Assembly: GCA_030648135.1 (NCBI GenBank)
Contig: JAUSIF010000239.1
Coordinates: 1-8,346 of the forward strand
Origin: Xanthobacteraceae bacterium
Lineage (GTDB): Bacteria; Pseudomonadota; Alphaproteobacteria; Rhizobiales; Xanthobacteraceae
DNA length: 8,346 nucleotides
Direction: 5' to 3'
Below, piece by piece: positions 6,737-8,346 of the stretch (position 1 is the first letter of the stretch; every line of letters starts with the position of its first letter). The notes under the pieces were generated by a model. The model did no database searches. It was not told the DNA's origin and saw nothing but the letters and a program-made list of their open reading frames with translations. The translations under genes were made by a program, and so were the position numbers.

Positions 6737-8242
6737 ATGGCCGACTACGACCTCGCCATCATCGGCGGGGGAATCAATGGATGCGGCATCGCCCGTGACG
6801 CCGCGGGCAGGGGGCTCTCCGTGCTCCTGGTCGAGCAGGGCGACCTCGGCTCCGCAACTTCCTCGGCCAGCACCAAGCTGATCCACGGCGGCCTGCGCTA
6901 TCTCGAACATTTCAAATTCCATCTGGTGCGCGAGTCAATCGCCGAGCGCGAACGGCTCTTGCAGCTCGCGCCGCATTTGGTGCGGCCGATGCGTTTCGTA
7001 TTGCCCTATGTGCGCGGGGCGAGACCCGCCTTCATGCTGCGGCTCGGATTCGCCCTCTATGACTGGATCGGCGGCCGCAATACCTTGCCGGGAAGCCGTG
7101 TGCTCGACCTCGCCGACGATCCGGCGGGCGCGCCATTGAAGCCCGGCTCGCATCTTGGCTTCGAGTTCTCCGATTGCGTGGTCGATGACGCCCGTCTTGT
7201 CATCGCCAACGCGATCGGTGCGCGCGAGAAGGGCGCCGAAATACGTCCGCGCACGCGCTGCGTGACCGCGAGACGCGAGGATGGACGCTGGCATCTCGTC
7301 TTGCAGGCCGGCGGCAAACGCGAAATCGCGACGGCGCGTTCGCTGGTCAATGCGGCCGGGCCCTGGGTCGCGCGCGTGCTGGAGACCGTGCTGCGCCGTC
7401 CCTCGCGCATTCGCATCCGCCTGGTCAAGGGCAGCCACATCGTTGTTCCGCGGCTGCATGCCCATGATCGCGCCTATATCATGCAGAACGACGATCGACG
7501 GCTCGTCTTCGCCATTCCCTTTGCCGGCGATTTCACCCTCATCGGCACCACTGAGATCGATGTCTCCGGCGATCCCACCTACGCGGCGGCGACCGCGGAG
7601 GAGATCCTCTATATCTGCCGGGCGGCGAACGCGTTTTTTCGCGTGCCGGTCGAGCCTTCGAAGGTCAAATGGACCTATGCCGGCGTTCGCGCACTGGTCG
7701 ATGACGGCTCCGGCAAGCCCGCGGACGTAACCCGTGACTATGTGCTTGAGGTCGACGGGCGCTATGGCGAGCCGCCGCTCATCTCGGTATTCGGCGGCAA
7801 GCTCACGACCTATCGCAGTCTCGCCGAGAAGGTGGTCGCTAAACTAGAACACTTGTTCATTCCCGAGCCCGCCTGGACCGGCTCTGTGCCCTTGCCGGGC
7901 GGAGATCTCGGCCCGGGCGGGATCGAAGAGCTCGTTGCCGAATTACGCACCCGCCATTCTTTTCTCACCGAGGCCCTGGCGCGGCGATGGGCCCACGCCT
8001 ATGGCACGCGCGCGTGGAAAATCCTCGGCGATGTGAAACGCCGCGACGATCTCGGGACCCGCCTCGTCGGCGACCTCCACGCCGCCGAACTCGATTATCT
8101 GCGGCGCGAGGAATGGGCCTCGACCGCCTATGACGTGTTGTGGCGGCGAACCAAACTCGGCTTGGGGGCGAGCGCCGCCGAGGTTGCGGCACTCAAGGCA
8201 GCACTAAGCCCCGCCGCTCAGCCCGAAACGCTCGCCGGCTGA
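6737..8242 (+). CDS. glpD: Aerobic glycerol-3-phosphate dehydrogenase (FAD-dependent)
   Basis: This 501-residue protein has the normal length for GlpD. It oxidises sn-glycerol-3-phosphate to dihydroxyacetone phosphate and passes electrons to the quinone pool while attached to the inner membrane face. The N-terminal FAD-binding motif is GGGINGCG at 10-17, with Glu33 ending the second strand. The family signature KLIHGGLRYLE is at 47-57. Further landmarks are VNAAGPWV near 205-212, RIRLVKGSHIVVP near 223-235, LIGTTEIDVSGDP near 268-280, KWTYAGVRAL near 310-319, and SVFGGKLTTYRSLAEKV near 350-366, a dinucleotide-contacting region. The C-terminal domain ends with REEWASTAYDVLWRRTKLGLG near 456-476. 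The ATG is preceded by GGGGAAGG. The gene has its own 171-base upstream region, so it is probably a separate transcription unit from pcaF. No glpK or glpF is visible in the window. No defect is seen. Confidence 0.95.
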   Translation: MADYDLAIIGGGINGCGIARDAAGRGLSVLLVEQGDLGSATSSASTKLIHGGLRYLEHFKFHLVRESIAERERLLQLAPHLVRPMRFVLPYVRGARPAFMLRLGFALYDWIGGRNTLPGSRVLDLADDPAGAPLKPGSHLGFEFSDCVVDDARLVIANAIGAREKGAEIRPRTRCVTARREDGRWHLVLQAGGKREIATARSLVNAAGPWVARVLETVLRRPSRIRIRLVKGSHIVVPRLHAHDRAYIMQNDDRRLVFAIPFAGDFTLIGTTEIDVSGDPTYAAATAEEILYICRAANAFFRVPVEPSKVKWTYAGVRALVDDGSGKPADVTRDYVLEVDGRYGEPPLISVFGGKLTTYRSLAEKVVAKLEHLFIPEPAWTGSVPLPGGDLGPGGIEELVAELRTRHSFLTEALARRWAHAYGTRAWKILGDVKRRDDLGTRLVGDLHAAELDYLRREEWASTAYDVLWRRTKLGLGASAAEVAALKAALSPAAQPETLAG

Positions 8243-8248
8243 CTTAAG

Positions 8249-8346
8249 CTACCCGACATCCGAAATCTCCACCGTGCGGTTGAGCCGGCCCGCCTTCCCC
8301 GCTAATGAGGCTTGAGGGAATCCGGGCGAGGAAGCGGGATGCAAAT
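8249..8346 (-). CDS. Possible C-terminal fragment of an unidentified convergent gene
   Basis: On the minus strand a frame is open from the window edge down to a TAG at 8249-8251, giving 31 codons. It ends in AGKAGRLNRTVEISDVG. The last half uses G/C at most third positions, as real genes here do, and the end lies 6 bases from the glpD stop in tail-to-tail orientation. Thirty-one open codons in GC-rich DNA can occur by chance, and I do not recognise the family. No other frame in the final 104 bases looks better. Confidence 0.3.
   Translation of the reverse strand, partial: LHPASSPGFPQASLAGKAGRLNRTVEISDVG

Overview
The window reads as chromosomal DNA from a high-GC alphaproteobacterium, probably Rhizobiales/Hyphomicrobiales-like. 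This is inferred from strong G/C at third codon positions, the gene families present and long antisense shadow frames. No mobile element, tRNA, rRNA, CRISPR array or phage gene was seen. It is a catabolic region of three blocks plus a fragment at the right edge.

Block 1 (1-2383, + strand) is the end of an operon. It holds the C-terminus of an FbpB-like ABC permease, an MmgE/PrpD-family protein with its metal-free lyase/dehydratase residues apparently intact, and a classical-length short-chain dehydrogenase (SDR). The genes are 8 bases apart or overlap. The SDR keeps its nucleotide-binding motif but has lost three of the four Asn-Ser-Tyr-Lys catalytic tetrad positions. Substrate import plus dehydration or isomerisation of an organic acid is a reasonable guess, but the substrate cannot be read from the sequence. 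After it comes a short spacer holding a GC hairpin and what looks like the decayed C-terminus of a class I cytochrome c.

Block 2 (2579-6565) is a beta-ketoadipate end module. An IclR-family regulator of the PcaR/PobR type (- strand) is divergent from catI-catJ-pcaF (+ strand). The CatIJ pair activates 3-oxoadipate with CoA from succinyl-CoA. The thiolase then cleaves 3-oxoadipyl-CoA to succinyl-CoA and acetyl-CoA. No ring-cleavage, cycloisomerase or enol-lactonase gene lies nearby, so the upper aromatic pathway must be elsewhere. The 327-base divergent region carries several short inverted repeats. One has the GTnCG-N5-CGnAC form expected of a PcaR-type operator and overlaps a -10-like TACAAT for the regulator gene itself.

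Block 3 (6737-8242) is a complete glpD, the FAD-dependent glycerol-3-phosphate dehydrogenase. A perfect 14-base palindrome lies 46 bases before its start. The last 100 bases may hold the C-terminus of an unidentified convergent gene.

I do not see a wholly new system. The most unusual items are the tetrad-deficient SDR paired with MmgE/PrpD, the cytochrome c remnant, and the operator-like palindromes.
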